A DNA stretch of 64,000 bases from the NCBI RefSeq assembly GCF_002105285.1, contig NZ_MUHR01000001.1, positions 1 through 64,000 of the forward strand, given 5' to 3'. The stretch is from Planktotalea arctica (GTDB lineage: Bacteria > Pseudomonadota > Alphaproteobacteria > Rhodobacterales > Rhodobacteraceae). Position numbers and translations under genes: made by a program. The notes below the pieces were generated by a model that worked only from the letters and a program-made list of their open reading frames with translations, ran no database searches and was not told the origin of the DNA. This document shows positions 52,596 through 61,763 of the stretch, piece by piece (the first letter of the stretch is position 1; every line of letters begins with the position of its first letter).

Positions 52596-53246
52596 TTAAA
52601 CCGGATAAAACTCGCGGCTTTTGGAGTCGAGGCATTCCAGAGTGCCTTCGCCGATGTCGGTCCACAGCCCATGAAGTGTTAACATGTCAGTGGATACCGC
52701 TTTATGCACAAAAGGGAATGTCATCAGGTTTTCGAGCGCGACCATGACGGATTCTTTTTCCAGCGCTGCTGCCATATCCTCGGGTGCAAACTTGTCGCGC
52801 ACGCGCTCATAGCCGGGGCGCAAAATATCCATCCAGCGGCCTACGAAACTGCTGGACTCCTCGAGTTCGGGCGCATTGCCCGTGCACATATCAAGGCAGC
52901 CCTGAACGCCGCCACATTGCGAATGGCCCAAAACGATGATGTGCGAGACATGCAGGGCGGTCACGGCGTACTCGATGGCGGCGCTGGTGCCGTGATGATC
53001 GCCGTCGGGCGCGAAAGCAGGCACCAAATTAGCGACATTTCGATGAATAAAGAATTCGCCCGCGTCCGCGCCAAAAATCGAGGCCACATGCACACGGCTA
53101 TCGCAGCACGAGATGATCATAGCGCGCGGATGCTGCCCTTCGGTGGCCAGTTTGCGAAACCAGGCCTTATTCTCTGAATAGGTGGTCGCTTTCCAGCCAT
53201 GATAACGCTGCGCAAGAAAGGCGGGCAGAGGTTTGACATAGGGCAT
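52596..53246 (-). CDS. Beta-carbonic anhydrase
   Basis: 216 residues from ATG 53246, a normal length. Zn and active-site residues in ISCCDSRV, IHRNVANLV and LGHSQCGGV. It interconverts CO2 and bicarbonate. Same strand and 78 bases upstream of sbtA. Longer in-frame upstream codons (to 53363) lack family similarity. Confidence 0.93.
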   Translation of the reverse strand: MPYVKPLPAFLAQRYHGWKATTYSENKAWFRKLATEGQHPRAMIISCCDSRVHVASIFGADAGEFFIHRNVANLVPAFAPDGDHHGTSAAIEYAVTALHVSHIIVLGHSQCGGVQGCLDMCTGNAPELEESSSFVGRWMDILRPGYERVRDKFAPEDMAAALEKESVMVALENLMTFPFVHKAVSTDMLTLHGLWTDIGEGTLECLDSKSREFYPV

Positions 53247-53400
53247 GGCGCGGTCCGTTCTGATCAGTGCGTCTGGATCGATACGCTGGATTTGATTGAA
53301 TTTCGAGAGAAAAGAGTGGGCGGCGTCAACCTTTTGGGAAGGGCATATTGCCATAAGGTGCAAGCCGTGGGGGCGAATTCGGGGTGAGACCGTGGAACAG

Positions 53401-53772
53401 ATGACAACAATTACACCAAGCGAACAAGTCTGTCTGGATGCTGAGTGTTTGGAGATGCTTTATACCAAGTTGGGCGAGGATGGTGCAGACAATGTGTTGT
53501 GCCGGGCGATGGAGGAAATGGCGATCCGCATCAAGCAAAGCGAAAAGCTCTATGCAGCGGGGGCCTCGCGCGATTTGCGCAAGACCGTGCATTCGCTGAT
53601 CGCGATCGCCGATCAGATCGGGCTGCAAACGCTGGCGCAGGTTTCTAGGGATGTAGTAAATTGCATCGATAGCGGCGACTGGGTCGCCCTTGGCGCGACG
53701 TTTTCGCGCCTCGTGCGCAGCTCGGATCAATCGCTGACAGCGATCTGGGATCTACAGGACGTGACGGTCTAG
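53401..53772 (+). CDS. Hpt-like phosphotransfer protein
   Basis: About 123 residues from ATG 53401; GTG 53392 is an alternative. A four-helix Hpt look: LRKTVHSLIAIADQIGLQTLAQVSRDV, with the candidate phospho-His in VHSL and a following DSGDWVALGATFSRLVR. The usual H-x-L-K-G is H-S-L-I-A, so the Lys and Gly are lost. No kinase or receiver is nearby. An orphan phosphorelay part, if active. Confidence 0.6.
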   Translation: MTTITPSEQVCLDAECLEMLYTKLGEDGADNVLCRAMEEMAIRIKQSEKLYAAGASRDLRKTVHSLIAIADQIGLQTLAQVSRDVVNCIDSGDWVALGATFSRLVRSSDQSLTAIWDLQDVTV

Positions 53773-53898
53773 CGCCGCGCTTTCCGATTGCAGGCCAAGT
53801 AACTTGCGGCGGGGTTTTGCGCGTGCGCAATTCTCCTCTTGCAGGGCAGGGCGAAGCGGTTAGCTTGGCGGTGAAACCGCTCCTATGAAAGCCCCCTT

Positions 53899-55284
53899 AT
53901 GTCCTTGATCTTTGCCGCGCCGGATCGCTCCAGCATCCCTTTGACTCTGCTTTCAAGCGAGGGGCTTGAGGGTTGGTTGGCAAATCAGCCTGTGCAGGTA
54001 CAGGCATGGGTGAAGGCTTCTGGTTTTACCGCCGCATTTGGTGCGTCTTTGGCGCTTGCGAGCGCTGATGGGACAATCGCTGGCGCTTTGGTTGGTACTG
54101 GCACAAAGGACGCGCGTGCGCGAAACCGTTTCGCGCTCGGCGCGGCGCGCTCGAACCTGCCGGTTCAAACCTATTATCTGCTCAGCGATCTGAGCGGCGA
54201 CGCGCTCCATGCGGAGCTACTTGGCTGGCTGCTGTCCGACTATCAGTTTGATCGCTATCGCGCTCAAGGCGGTCCCTTTGCGGAGCTTACATGCCCCGAT
54301 GGCATAGACTCAGGGGCGCTTGAAGCGATTGCCGCTGGCGAGATGCTGACACGCGATTTGATCAACACGCCTGCGTCGGACATGGGTCCACCCAATCTTG
54401 AAAGGGCAGCACGAAATCTTGCCGATAGGTATGACGCTAAGATCACTGTGATCGAAGGGGAGGCGTTGCTGGAGCAAAATTTCCCGATGATCCATGCGGT
54501 TGGCCGCGCCGCGTCGCGCGCGCCGCGTTTGATCGATATGCGTTGGGGCGATACTGGGCCGACACTTACGTTGGTGGGCAAGGGGGTTTGCTTTGACACG
54601 GGCGGGCTGAATATCAAGCCTGCGAGTTCCATGGGCATGATGAAAAAAGACATGGGGGGCGCTGCGGCGGTGCTTGGCCTTGCGAAAATGATCATGTCGC
54701 ACGGCATGCCACTTCAGTTGCGCGTGCTTGTTCCAGCGGTTGAAAACTCGATCAGCGCCGATGCCTTCCGCCCGCAAGACATCTTGCGCTCGCGCAAGGG
54801 GCTGACGGTCGAAATCAACAACACCGATGCCGAGGGGCGCCTCGTTTTGGCTGATGCGCTTGCGCTTGCGGATGAAGAAAAGCCCGATGTGATCATTTCG
54901 ATGGCGACCCTTACGGGAGCCGCGCGCGTGGCGGTTGGGCCTGATCTCGCGCCCTACTATGCGCAAAGCGACAGCAGCGCCGCGGCCTTGGAAAGCGCTG
55001 CGCGCCGCGTGCAGGATCCGGTCTGGCGTATGCCGTTTTGGGATCCCTATGAGACGATGATTGAACCCGGGATCGCCGATCTGGACAATGCGCCAAAGGG
55101 TGGTTTTGCAGGCTCCATAACTGCTGCGCTGTTCCTGCGCCGTTTCGTGACGGAAACGCCGAACTACATGCACTTCGATATCTACGGCTGGCAGCCAAGC
55201 GCTGCACCTGCGCGCTCTAAAGGTGGCGTTGGTCAAGGCACGCGCGCGCTGCTGGCGGCTCTGCCTGAGATGCTTGATCTATGA
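53899..55284 (+). CDS. Leucyl aminopeptidase family M17
   Basis: 461 residues. Metal-binding and catalytic blocks: VGKGVCFDTGGLNIKP, MKKDMGGAAAVLG, NTDAEGRLVLADALALADE. The N-terminal domain is shorter and divergent, of the PepB type. It trims N-terminal residues from peptides in the cytoplasm. The TGA overlaps the NlpC gene's ATG (ATGA). Confidence 0.92.
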   Translation: MSLIFAAPDRSSIPLTLLSSEGLEGWLANQPVQVQAWVKASGFTAAFGASLALASADGTIAGALVGTGTKDARARNRFALGAARSNLPVQTYYLLSDLSGDALHAELLGWLLSDYQFDRYRAQGGPFAELTCPDGIDSGALEAIAAGEMLTRDLINTPASDMGPPNLERAARNLADRYDAKITVIEGEALLEQNFPMIHAVGRAASRAPRLIDMRWGDTGPTLTLVGKGVCFDTGGLNIKPASSMGMMKKDMGGAAAVLGLAKMIMSHGMPLQLRVLVPAVENSISADAFRPQDILRSRKGLTVEINNTDAEGRLVLADALALADEEKPDVIISMATLTGAARVAVGPDLAPYYAQSDSSAAALESAARRVQDPVWRMPFWDPYETMIEPGIADLDNAPKGGFAGSITAALFLRRFVTETPNYMHFDIYGWQPSAAPARSKGGVGQGTRALLAALPEMLDL

Positions 55285-56099
55285 GCGATCCACGCCTGAC
55301 CCCGTCGAACGGGCGCGTCGCCTGTGAGAGCCTGCGCGACAGTGTTGCGGCGGATGAATACGTCGCGGGTGCGGCGCGCTGCATGTGTGTGCCTGTTGCT
55401 GATCTGAGGCGCGCGCCGGACGGCCCGCGCGACCGCCAGTTGCTGATGGGTGAGCAAGTGAGGGTTCTGGAAGAGCGCGAGGGCTGGGCCTTTTTGCAGG
55501 CTGATAAGGACGGCTATTGCGGCTATGTTCCCAAAAGCGCGCTGCGTGCGCCGAGCGTCCCGACCCATTGGATCAAGGCCCCATCCAGTCACATCTACGA
55601 GACCGCAAATTTCAAATCGCGCGATGTCATGGCCTTGAGTTTCGCAAGTCAGATCACGGTGCTCGAGATGGAGGCCCGTTTTGCGCGCACGCAAGATGGC
55701 TATGTCCCGCTGCAACATATCGCTGCGATTGGCGAGGTTGAACGCAGTCCTGCGCAAGTGGCGAGGCTGTTCCTTGGCACACCGTATCTTTGGGGGGGCA
55801 ACAGTCGTTTTGGCATTGATTGCTCCGGCCTCGTGCAGGCGGCGTTGCTCGCTTGCGGTATCCCCTGTGCAGCCGATAGTGATTTGCAGGAACGCAGCCT
55901 TGGGCGCGAAGCGAGCGGCAATCCCGTGGCGGGCGATTTACTGTTTTGGAAGGGTCATGTGGCAATGCTGGCTGACAACAAAACGCTGATCCACGCCAAT
56001 GCGCATCACATGGCTGTCGTGCTCGAAGGCGTGGACGTGGCGCGTGCACGCATTGCCGCGCAAGGCGATGGCGAGGTCACGCGGCACGTGAGGTTCTAA
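55281..56099 (+). CDS. NlpC/P60 peptidoglycan hydrolase with SH3 domains
   Basis: 272 residues. Two SH3-like domains at about 30-150 (LMGEQVRVLEEREGWAFLQ, DGYCGYVPKSALR) and a C-terminal C40 peptidase: Cys in YLWGGNSRFGIDCSGLVQAA, His in FWKGHVAML, third residue in LIHANAHH. Cuts gamma-D-Glu-mDAP bonds in wall peptides. No clear signal peptide, as in the gamma-D-glutamyl-diamino acid endopeptidases of this group that recycle wall. Coupled to the M17 peptidase. Confidence 0.88.
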   Translation: MSDPRLTPSNGRVACESLRDSVAADEYVAGAARCMCVPVADLRRAPDGPRDRQLLMGEQVRVLEEREGWAFLQADKDGYCGYVPKSALRAPSVPTHWIKAPSSHIYETANFKSRDVMALSFASQITVLEMEARFARTQDGYVPLQHIAAIGEVERSPAQVARLFLGTPYLWGGNSRFGIDCSGLVQAALLACGIPCAADSDLQERSLGREASGNPVAGDLLFWKGHVAMLADNKTLIHANAHHMAVVLEGVDVARARIAAQGDGEVTRHVRF

Positions 56100-56440
56100 T
56101 TGATCGCGCGGATCAATTTGCGTTCGAGAACGCGCAGCACCGCCCTGAGATCATTGCCCCGTTTGAGCACCTGACCATTGACGCCGATCACCGCGTATTG
56201 CCCTTGCTTCATACGCAATTTGGGCCGCTTTTCTATGCGATAAAGGGGGTTTTCAGCGGTACGTTTGAAGATTGAAAATACCGCAACTTCCCTAAGGCAG
56301 GAAATCCCGTAATCGCGCCATTCTCCTGCCGCTACCATACGCCCATACAATGAGAGGATCACACTAAGCTCTGTTCGGTGAAAGGCGATTTGCGATGGCG
56401 AAGGACTCGGGTGCATCGGAATGGGCGATTGATCTGTCAT
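56096..56440 (-). CDS. DUF2794 protein
   Basis: 114 residues of an alphaproteobacterial family of unknown role: AFHRTELSVILSLYGRMVAAGEWRDYG, FSIFKRTAENPLYRIEKRPKLR. Converges on the NlpC gene with a four-base overlap. Usually found near wall or division genes in Alphaproteobacteria (recollection). Confidence 0.85.
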   Translation of the reverse strand: MTDQSPIPMHPSPSPSQIAFHRTELSVILSLYGRMVAAGEWRDYGISCLREVAVFSIFKRTAENPLYRIEKRPKLRMKQGQYAVIGVNGQVLKRGNDLRAVLRVLERKLIRAIN

Positions 56441-56560
56441 ATCCCCACACTTGCGCCCTTTGCTGCTTAAATCAAGCGCAGCGCCGTTTTCGCTGCGTGC
56501 TGCATTGAAATGCGCGATGATTTCGTGGACACTTGAACTAATCTAATGGGAGATGCCTAG

Positions 56561-57673
56561 ATGCGTACTAAAGCTGCTGTTGCCGTTGCTGCCGGAAAAC
56601 CGCTCGAAGTGATGGAAGTGAACTTGGAAGGCCCTCGCGCCGGCGAAGTTCTTGTGGAAATCAAGGCGACAGGCCTGTGCCACACCGATGAATTCACCCG
56701 CTCGGGCGATGACCCAGAGGGAATTTTCCCTGCGATCCTTGGCCACGAGGGCGCAGGCATCGTGATCGAAGTTGGCGAAGGCGTGACCAGCCTTGAGGTT
56801 GGTGATCACGTGATCCCGCTATACACGCCAGAGTGCCGCGAGTGCGAATATTGCCTCAACCCGAAAACCAACCTGTGCCAAAAAATTCGCAGCACGCAAG
56901 GTGCGGGCCTTTTGCCTGACGGCTCCACGCGGTTCTCCATGCTCGACGGTACGCCCATCTATCACTACATGGGTTGTTCCACTTTTGCGAACCACACGGT
57001 CGTGCCTGAAATCGCGCTTGCTAAAGTGCGCAAGGACGCCCCGTTTGACAAAATTTGCTACATCGGTTGTGGCGTGACAACTGGCATCGGCGCTGTGATC
57101 AACACAGCCAAGGTCGAGATTGGCTCGACCGCGATTGTTTTCGGCCTCGGGGGCATTGGTCTCAACGTGATCCAAGGTTTGCGCCTTGCGGGTGCCGATC
57201 AGATTGTTGGCGTCGATCTCAATGACGACAAAGAAAAGATGAGCCGCCATTTCGGCATGACCGACTTCGTGAATCCAGCCAAAGTAGAGGGTGATCTGGT
57301 CGCGCATCTAGTCGAACTTACCGGCGGCGGTGCGGATTACACGTTCGACGCCACCGGCAACGTCGGCGTCATGCGCACCGCGCTCGAAGCGGCGCACAAA
57401 GGCTGGGGCGAGAGCATCATCATCGGCGTCGCTCCTGCGGGCGCAGAAATCTCGACGCGACCTTTCCAATTGGTCACGGGCCGCTCGTGGCGCGGCACGG
57501 CCTTTGGCGGTGCGTCGGGTCGCACGGATGTTCCCAAGATCGTCGATTGGTACATGGATGGCAAAATCGAGATTGATCCGATGATCACCCACAAGCTGAC
57601 CTTGGACGAAATCAATCACGGCTTTGATCTAATGCACGAAGGCAAATCAATCCGCGCGGTCGTTGAATTCTAA
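56561..57673 (+). CDS. frmA: S-(hydroxymethyl)glutathione dehydrogenase / class III ADH
   Basis: 370 residues, the class III length. Catalytic Zn ligands in GLCHTDEFTRSGDD and LGHEGAGIV; structural Zn Cys C-x2-C-x2-C-x7-C in CRECEYCLNPKTNLC; NAD motif FGLGGIGLNVIQG. It oxidises the glutathione adduct of formaldehyde, suiting demethylation by the DMGDH-like enzyme at 35219. No S-formylglutathione hydrolase gene follows; a truncated NYN gene does. Confidence 0.95.
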   Translation: MRTKAAVAVAAGKPLEVMEVNLEGPRAGEVLVEIKATGLCHTDEFTRSGDDPEGIFPAILGHEGAGIVIEVGEGVTSLEVGDHVIPLYTPECRECEYCLNPKTNLCQKIRSTQGAGLLPDGSTRFSMLDGTPIYHYMGCSTFANHTVVPEIALAKVRKDAPFDKICYIGCGVTTGIGAVINTAKVEIGSTAIVFGLGGIGLNVIQGLRLAGADQIVGVDLNDDKEKMSRHFGMTDFVNPAKVEGDLVAHLVELTGGGADYTFDATGNVGVMRTALEAAHKGWGESIIIGVAPAGAEISTRPFQLVTGRSWRGTAFGGASGRTDVPKIVDWYMDGKIEIDPMITHKLTLDEINHGFDLMHEGKSIRAVVEF

Positions 57674-57676
57674 GCG

Positions 57677-57895
57677 ATGCCGGAACAGCTTAAGCGCCTC
57701 GCCGTTCTGATCGACGGCGAGGATATCTCCGCCAAATATGCGGATGCTATTTTTGATGAAACCGCCGGTTTGGGTATAGCGATCATTCGTCGCTTTTACG
57801 GCGATATCAGCCACGTCTTCCAACTGGTGAAAGTGATCGACAAGTTTGAGATCAAAATGATCTGGGCCCAGCCGCATCTCCGCTTGAAGCCCTGA
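57677..57895 (+). pseudogene. Truncated NYN-domain (LabA/DUF88-like) protein
   Basis: 72 codons. LKRLAVLIDGEDISAKYADAI is the N-terminus of the NYN RNase fold with its first Asp. After RRFYGDIS the match decays and a stop comes at 57893-57895; normal members are 200 or more residues, with further acidic residues that are missing here. It is probably inactive. It begins three bases after the class III ADH stop. Confidence 0.65.
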
Positions 57896-57903
57896 GGTCC
57901 GGG

Positions 57904-58386
57904 ATGCACCTTCGCCCTGTAAACAGCTCGGACAACGCCGCGCTTTGGGCCATGCTCGCGCCGGTGTTTCGCTCTGGTGAAACCTATGCGATCGATCCAC
58001 AGATCAGCTGCGCTGATGCGCTGGCGTATTGGACAGGCGCGGACGCGGGCTGCTTTATTGCGGAGGCGGGTAGCGATCCGCTTGGCACATATTACATCAA
58101 GACTAACGCCAGCGGTGGCGGCGCGCACGTGTGCAACTGTGGCTTTATTTCCGCGCCCAACTCGGGCGGAAAAGGCGTGGCGCGCGCGATGCTGGACGAT
58201 GCGCTAACGCGCGCCAAGACCCTTGGATACAAAGCGATGCAATTCAACTTTGTGCTCTCGAACAACACGCGTGCAATCGACATCTGGCACCGTGCGGGCT
58301 TTGATACCGTTGGCCGCCTTCCCCAAGCCTTTCATCACCCCAAAGATGGCATGATCGACGCGCTTGTGATGTTTAAAACGCTTTAG
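57904..58386 (+). CDS. GNAT-family N-acetyltransferase
   Basis: 160 residues. The acetyl-CoA site is GKGVARAMLDDALTRAKTLGY; QFNFVLSNNTRAIDIWHRAGFDTVGRLP is the usual C-terminal block of small GNAT enzymes. It could acetylate an amino acid or antibiotic-like amine; substrate unknown. Nine bases after the truncated NYN gene. Confidence 0.87.
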   Translation: MHLRPVNSSDNAALWAMLAPVFRSGETYAIDPQISCADALAYWTGADAGCFIAEAGSDPLGTYYIKTNASGGGAHVCNCGFISAPNSGGKGVARAMLDDALTRAKTLGYKAMQFNFVLSNNTRAIDIWHRAGFDTVGRLPQAFHHPKDGMIDALVMFKTL

Positions 58387-58480
58387 GCTTCATCTTGCCC
58401 TTTAAACTCAAATTCAAACGTCACCTCTCGCGCACCAGCAAAAAAACCTGAGCGTCCCGAATTTATTGTAAAAATTCGGA

Positions 58481-59326
58481 TCACCGCCCGGGAATTTCGC
58501 CGCGCCGCTCACCTGCGCCATCCCAATGTTCAATCGCATGAATTGCCTCTTCTGCGGTCTCGACAAAACGGAACAACTCCAAATCCTCTGCTGAAATCGT
58601 GCCAGCCTCGGATAAGGCTTCCCAGTTGATGATACTTTCCCAAAAAGCGCGACCAAAGAGCAGCACAGGCACGCGCTCCATGCGTCCTGTCTGGATCAGT
58701 GTTAACGCCTCGAAGGTTTCATCGAGCGTACCGAACCCACCGGGGAACACGCAAATCGCCTTGGCGCGCATCAAAAAGTGCATCTTGCGGATCGCGAAAT
58801 AATGGAAATTGAAGCACAGATCAGGCGTCACATATTCGTTCGGTGCCTGCTCGTGCGGCAGCACGATATTAAGCCCGATAGACGCACCGCCCGCATCCAT
58901 TGCGCCGCGATTGCCCGCTTCCATCACGCCGGGTCCGCCGCCTGTGACGATCACGTTTTCGCGCCCGTAGCTTTCCATCGACTTTTCGGTCATCAGGCGC
59001 GCAAATTCGCGGGCTTGTTCATAATATTTTGACAGATCGGCAAGCGTCTTGGTGCGTGCGCTGTTTTTCTTGGCAGGTTCTGGAATGCGCGCGCCGCCGA
59101 AAAGCACGATGGTGCTTTCGATGCCGCGTTCGTCCAATACCAGTTCAGGTTTCAGCAGCTCGAGTTGCAAGCGCACGGGTCGCAGTTCGTCGCGGCAAAG
59201 GAAATCTTCGTCTGCGAAGGCAAGCCGATAGGCTGGCGCGCGGGTTTGTGGGGTGTCGGGCACATGCGCAACCGCACTGCGGTCCGTGCCAGCATCGCGA
59301 AACGGGCTGTTTCTGTCGTCTTTCAT
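58481..59326 (-). CDS. LOG-family (TIGR00730) Rossmann protein
   Basis: 281 residues. The motif PGGFGTLDETFEALT, with GGPGVMEAGNRGA upstream, marks the lysine-decarboxylase-like/LOG family (cytokinin riboside 5'-monophosphate phosphoribohydrolase or nucleotide hydrolase). Length is larger than the 180-200 of small LOG proteins, with an N-terminal extension of about 80 residues. Likely nucleotide N-glycosidase. Confidence 0.85.
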   Translation of the reverse strand: MKDDRNSPFRDAGTDRSAVAHVPDTPQTRAPAYRLAFADEDFLCRDELRPVRLQLELLKPELVLDERGIESTIVLFGGARIPEPAKKNSARTKTLADLSKYYEQAREFARLMTEKSMESYGRENVIVTGGGPGVMEAGNRGAMDAGGASIGLNIVLPHEQAPNEYVTPDLCFNFHYFAIRKMHFLMRAKAICVFPGGFGTLDETFEALTLIQTGRMERVPVLLFGRAFWESIINWEALSEAGTISAEDLELFRFVETAEEAIHAIEHWDGAGERRGEIPGR

Positions 59327-59457
59327 TACTCAAGTCCTCATAAACAGGTTAACACATGTCTAACGGGGCATAACGCCCGCGACCAGTCACGATCACGATT
59401 GCGCAAAGGGGCACTTTGTTGTCTAAAGCCGCAAATTCAATTCAGCGAGGGCACCCC

Positions 59458-60285
59458 ATGTCAAATGCACAGTTAGAGATAGCGATCGAAGCCGCTTGGG
59501 AGGCGCGCGATGCAATTTCGCCAGCCACAACTGGGGAGCAGCGCGAGGCGATCGAGGATACTTTGAACGCCCTTGATAGCGGTAAATTGCGCGTTGCGGA
59601 AAAGCAGAGCGATGGGTCTTGGTATGTGAACCAATGGGCCAAGAAAGCGGTTCTGCTTGGTTTCCGCATCAAGGATATGGAGCAGCACGAGGGTGGTCCG
59701 CAGGGCGCTGGCTGGTGGGACAAAGTTGATAGCAAGTTCAAGGGTTGGGGCGAAGCTGAATGGAAAGCCGCAGGGTTTCGCGCGGTTCCAAATTGCATCG
59801 TGCGCAAGAGCGCCTTCATCGCGCCCGGCGCGGTGCTTATGCCGTCTTTTGTGAACCTGGGCGCATATGTGGGTGAAGGCACGATGGTCGATACATGGGC
59901 AACAGTCGGCTCCTGCGCGCAGATTGGCAAGAATGTGCATCTGTCTGGCGGCGTCGGCATTGGTGGCGTTCTGGAGCCCATGCAGGCGGGTCCGACGATC
60001 ATCGAGGACAATTGCTTTATCGGGGCGCGCTCCGAGGTCGTGGAGGGCTGCATCGTGCGTGAGGGCTCCGTGCTTGGCATGGGCGTGTTCATTGGTCAGT
60101 CCACCAAGATCGTAGATCGCGAAACGGGCGAGTTTACGTACGGTGAAGTGCCGGCAGGCTCGGTTGTCGTGGCTGGTTCCATGCCGTCTAAGAACGGCGT
60201 GAACCTGTACTGCGCCGTGATCGTCAAGCGCGTGGACGCGCAAACACGCTCCAAAACCAGCATCAACGAATTGCTGCGTGACTAA
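59458..60285 (+). CDS. dapD: Tetrahydrodipicolinate N-succinyltransferase
   Basis: 275 residues from ATG 59458. An N-terminal helical domain ([17 protein letters not shown]) and a left-handed beta helix of hexapeptide repeats ([21 protein letters not shown] onward, [20 protein letters not shown]). Succinylates tetrahydrodipicolinate in DAP/lysine synthesis, downstream of asd in the same pathway. Confidence 0.95.
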   Translation: MSNAQLEIAIEAAWEARDAISPATTGEQREAIEDTLNALDSGKLRVAEKQSDGSWYVNQWAKKAVLLGFRIKDMEQHEGGPQGAGWWDKVDSKFKGWGEAEWKAAGFRAVPNCIVRKSAFIAPGAVLMPSFVNLGAYVGEGTMVDTWATVGSCAQIGKNVHLSGGVGIGGVLEPMQAGPTIIEDNCFIGARSEVVEGCIVREGSVLGMGVFIGQSTKIVDRETGEFTYGEVPAGSVVVAGSMPSKNGVNLYCAVIVKRVDAQTRSKTSINELLRD

Positions 60286-60294
60286 ATAGACATC

Positions 60295-60325
60295 GGCAGC
60301 ACATTGTGAAATCCGGTGTGCTGCC
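60295..60325. terminator. Bidirectional hairpin between dapD and the receptor-like gene
   Basis: GGCAGCACA ... TGTGCTGCC, nine perfect pairs around a 13-base loop. It lies in the 46-base gap between convergent genes and could end both. Confidence 0.65.
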
Positions 60326-60331
60326 TGTTGC

Positions 60332-61297
60332 CTATTGGGCGGTAAAACTATTGCCGAACCAGCGCGTCAGGATCGCATCATAGGTGCCGTCCTCGCGAAA
60401 TTGTAGCAGCGCGAGATCGACGTCTTCCTTTAAAGCACTGCCCGCGGGAAACAGGATTCCGTAGTTTTCTGGGCGGTAGACTTTGTCGATCAACCGGGCG
60501 AGGCCTGCGCCCTCATTTTGTTGGTAATAGGCCAGGATCGGTCCATCGAAGACTACAGTGTTTATCTCGTCTCGCTCGAACGCGCGCAGCATGGCACCGG
60601 GATCGCCGAAGCCTTGAAACTGGATGCCGTGTTTGTCGAGAAAGCTATCGGAGGTCGATCCGGCGACGGTGCCAACGATGCGCGCTTGCAGATCGTCCAT
60701 GGTTTGCACGTTGGCTTGCAAAGCATTCACGGTGACCTTGGCCGTGATCGTGCCGGCGGCAACCAGCAAAAGGGCAAAACCGGCGACCATCGCGACGACG
60801 CCGACGACACCGCCTGCCACGCCCGCGACGCTGCGCATCAAAAGCCAGCCGATCAGCACCAGAAGGACCGCGCCCAGAACGTAGGACAGCGCATCACTGC
60901 CGATGTAGGACAGAAACTGATCGCTCAAGCCCGCTTCCTTGGGAAGCAATATCTGAATGCCGCTGCCAAAGATCGGCTGGCTGAAATCCATCGCGCGTTC
61001 GCGTTCGGCGGTGATAGAGATATTGGCGATCGCACCGTCCACGCGCCCGGCACGCACATTGGCGAGCATATCGCCAAAGCGGTTGTTAGGCTCGAAGACC
61101 ACTTCGCGGCCAAGCTGGTCGGCGATGGCGCGCATCAGATCAATGCTGAACCCTGTGATCTTATCCCCTTCGGTATCTGCGAAGGGCGGGCGATGCACGG
61201 TGGCAAAAACCAGCGGCTCTTGCGTTTGCGCAAAGCCGGGCAGCGCCAGCGAAAGAAGCGTCAGCAACGCCAAGGTCATTCGTTTGAGAGAGGCCAT
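60332..61297 (-). CDS. Amino-acid-binding domain with two membrane helices (GluR0-like layout)
   Basis: 321 residues from ATG 61297. Signal peptide to about 23. Binding half S1 at about 27-125 holds the SITAERERAMDFSQP block, with the usual Arg. Membrane helices lie at about 138-154 and 163-182, then half S2 at about 193-321 with VVFDGPI (ligand Asp). S1-TM-TM-S2 is the ionotropic-glutamate-receptor order, but only about eight residues separate the helices, so there is no pore helix or TVGYG filter. It may be a membrane-held receptor or sensor rather than a channel. No ABC permease is adjacent. Confidence 0.72.
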   Translation of the reverse strand: MASLKRMTLALLTLLSLALPGFAQTQEPLVFATVHRPPFADTEGDKITGFSIDLMRAIADQLGREVVFEPNNRFGDMLANVRAGRVDGAIANISITAERERAMDFSQPIFGSGIQILLPKEAGLSDQFLSYIGSDALSYVLGAVLLVLIGWLLMRSVAGVAGGVVGVVAMVAGFALLLVAAGTITAKVTVNALQANVQTMDDLQARIVGTVAGSTSDSFLDKHGIQFQGFGDPGAMLRAFERDEINTVVFDGPILAYYQQNEGAGLARLIDKVYRPENYGILFPAGSALKEDVDLALLQFREDGTYDAILTRWFGNSFTAQ

Positions 61298-61412
61298 AGG
61301 TGCAAGGTCCGCCGTTAACGTAGGGGTGGCGAGACTGTGTTCCGTTTCGCCTATGCGCGTCAACCGAGCGGGGTGCTTGACGCAGACAAGTGCAGCAGAT
61401 ACGCCGCAACTC

Positions 61413-61763
61413 ATGACAGATATGCCCAAAAAACCCCGTAAAAAGCAGCAGGTCTACACACTATTGGTGCAGGCGGGCCGTTCCAGCAGTGATGGTTTCC
61501 CCGAAGGTTCGAGCGGTGCGGCACTGATGATCTATGCCTCGGGCGTGGATGAAGCGGAAGCCGTGCGCGAAACTGTCGCGATCCTCAAGCAGGCCGACGT
61601 GGCGCCTCTGGACGTCACGGGCTACGGCACGTTGGACGAGCGCCTGTCGGAGGGCCATGACATTTCGGACGACGAGCGAGAGCTGATGCAACGCGCTCTG
61701 GATGAAAATTCGGTGATCATCGCGCAGATGACACCGCTGTTCGATGACAAGCCTGTAAATTAA
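61413..61763 (+). CDS. Conserved-looking small protein
   Basis: 116 residues starting MTDMPKKPRKKQQVYTLLVQ. A basic N-terminus precedes an alpha/beta domain (AALMIYASGVDEAEAVRETV, VTGYGTLDERLSEGHDISDD). No family is recognised, but codon use and charge pattern look genuine. It overlaps the Hint gene stop by four bases. The receptor-like gene at 60332 is divergent. Confidence 0.65.
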   Translation: MTDMPKKPRKKQQVYTLLVQAGRSSSDGFPEGSSGAALMIYASGVDEAEAVRETVAILKQADVAPLDVTGYGTLDERLSEGHDISDDERELMQRALDENSVIIAQMTPLFDDKPVN

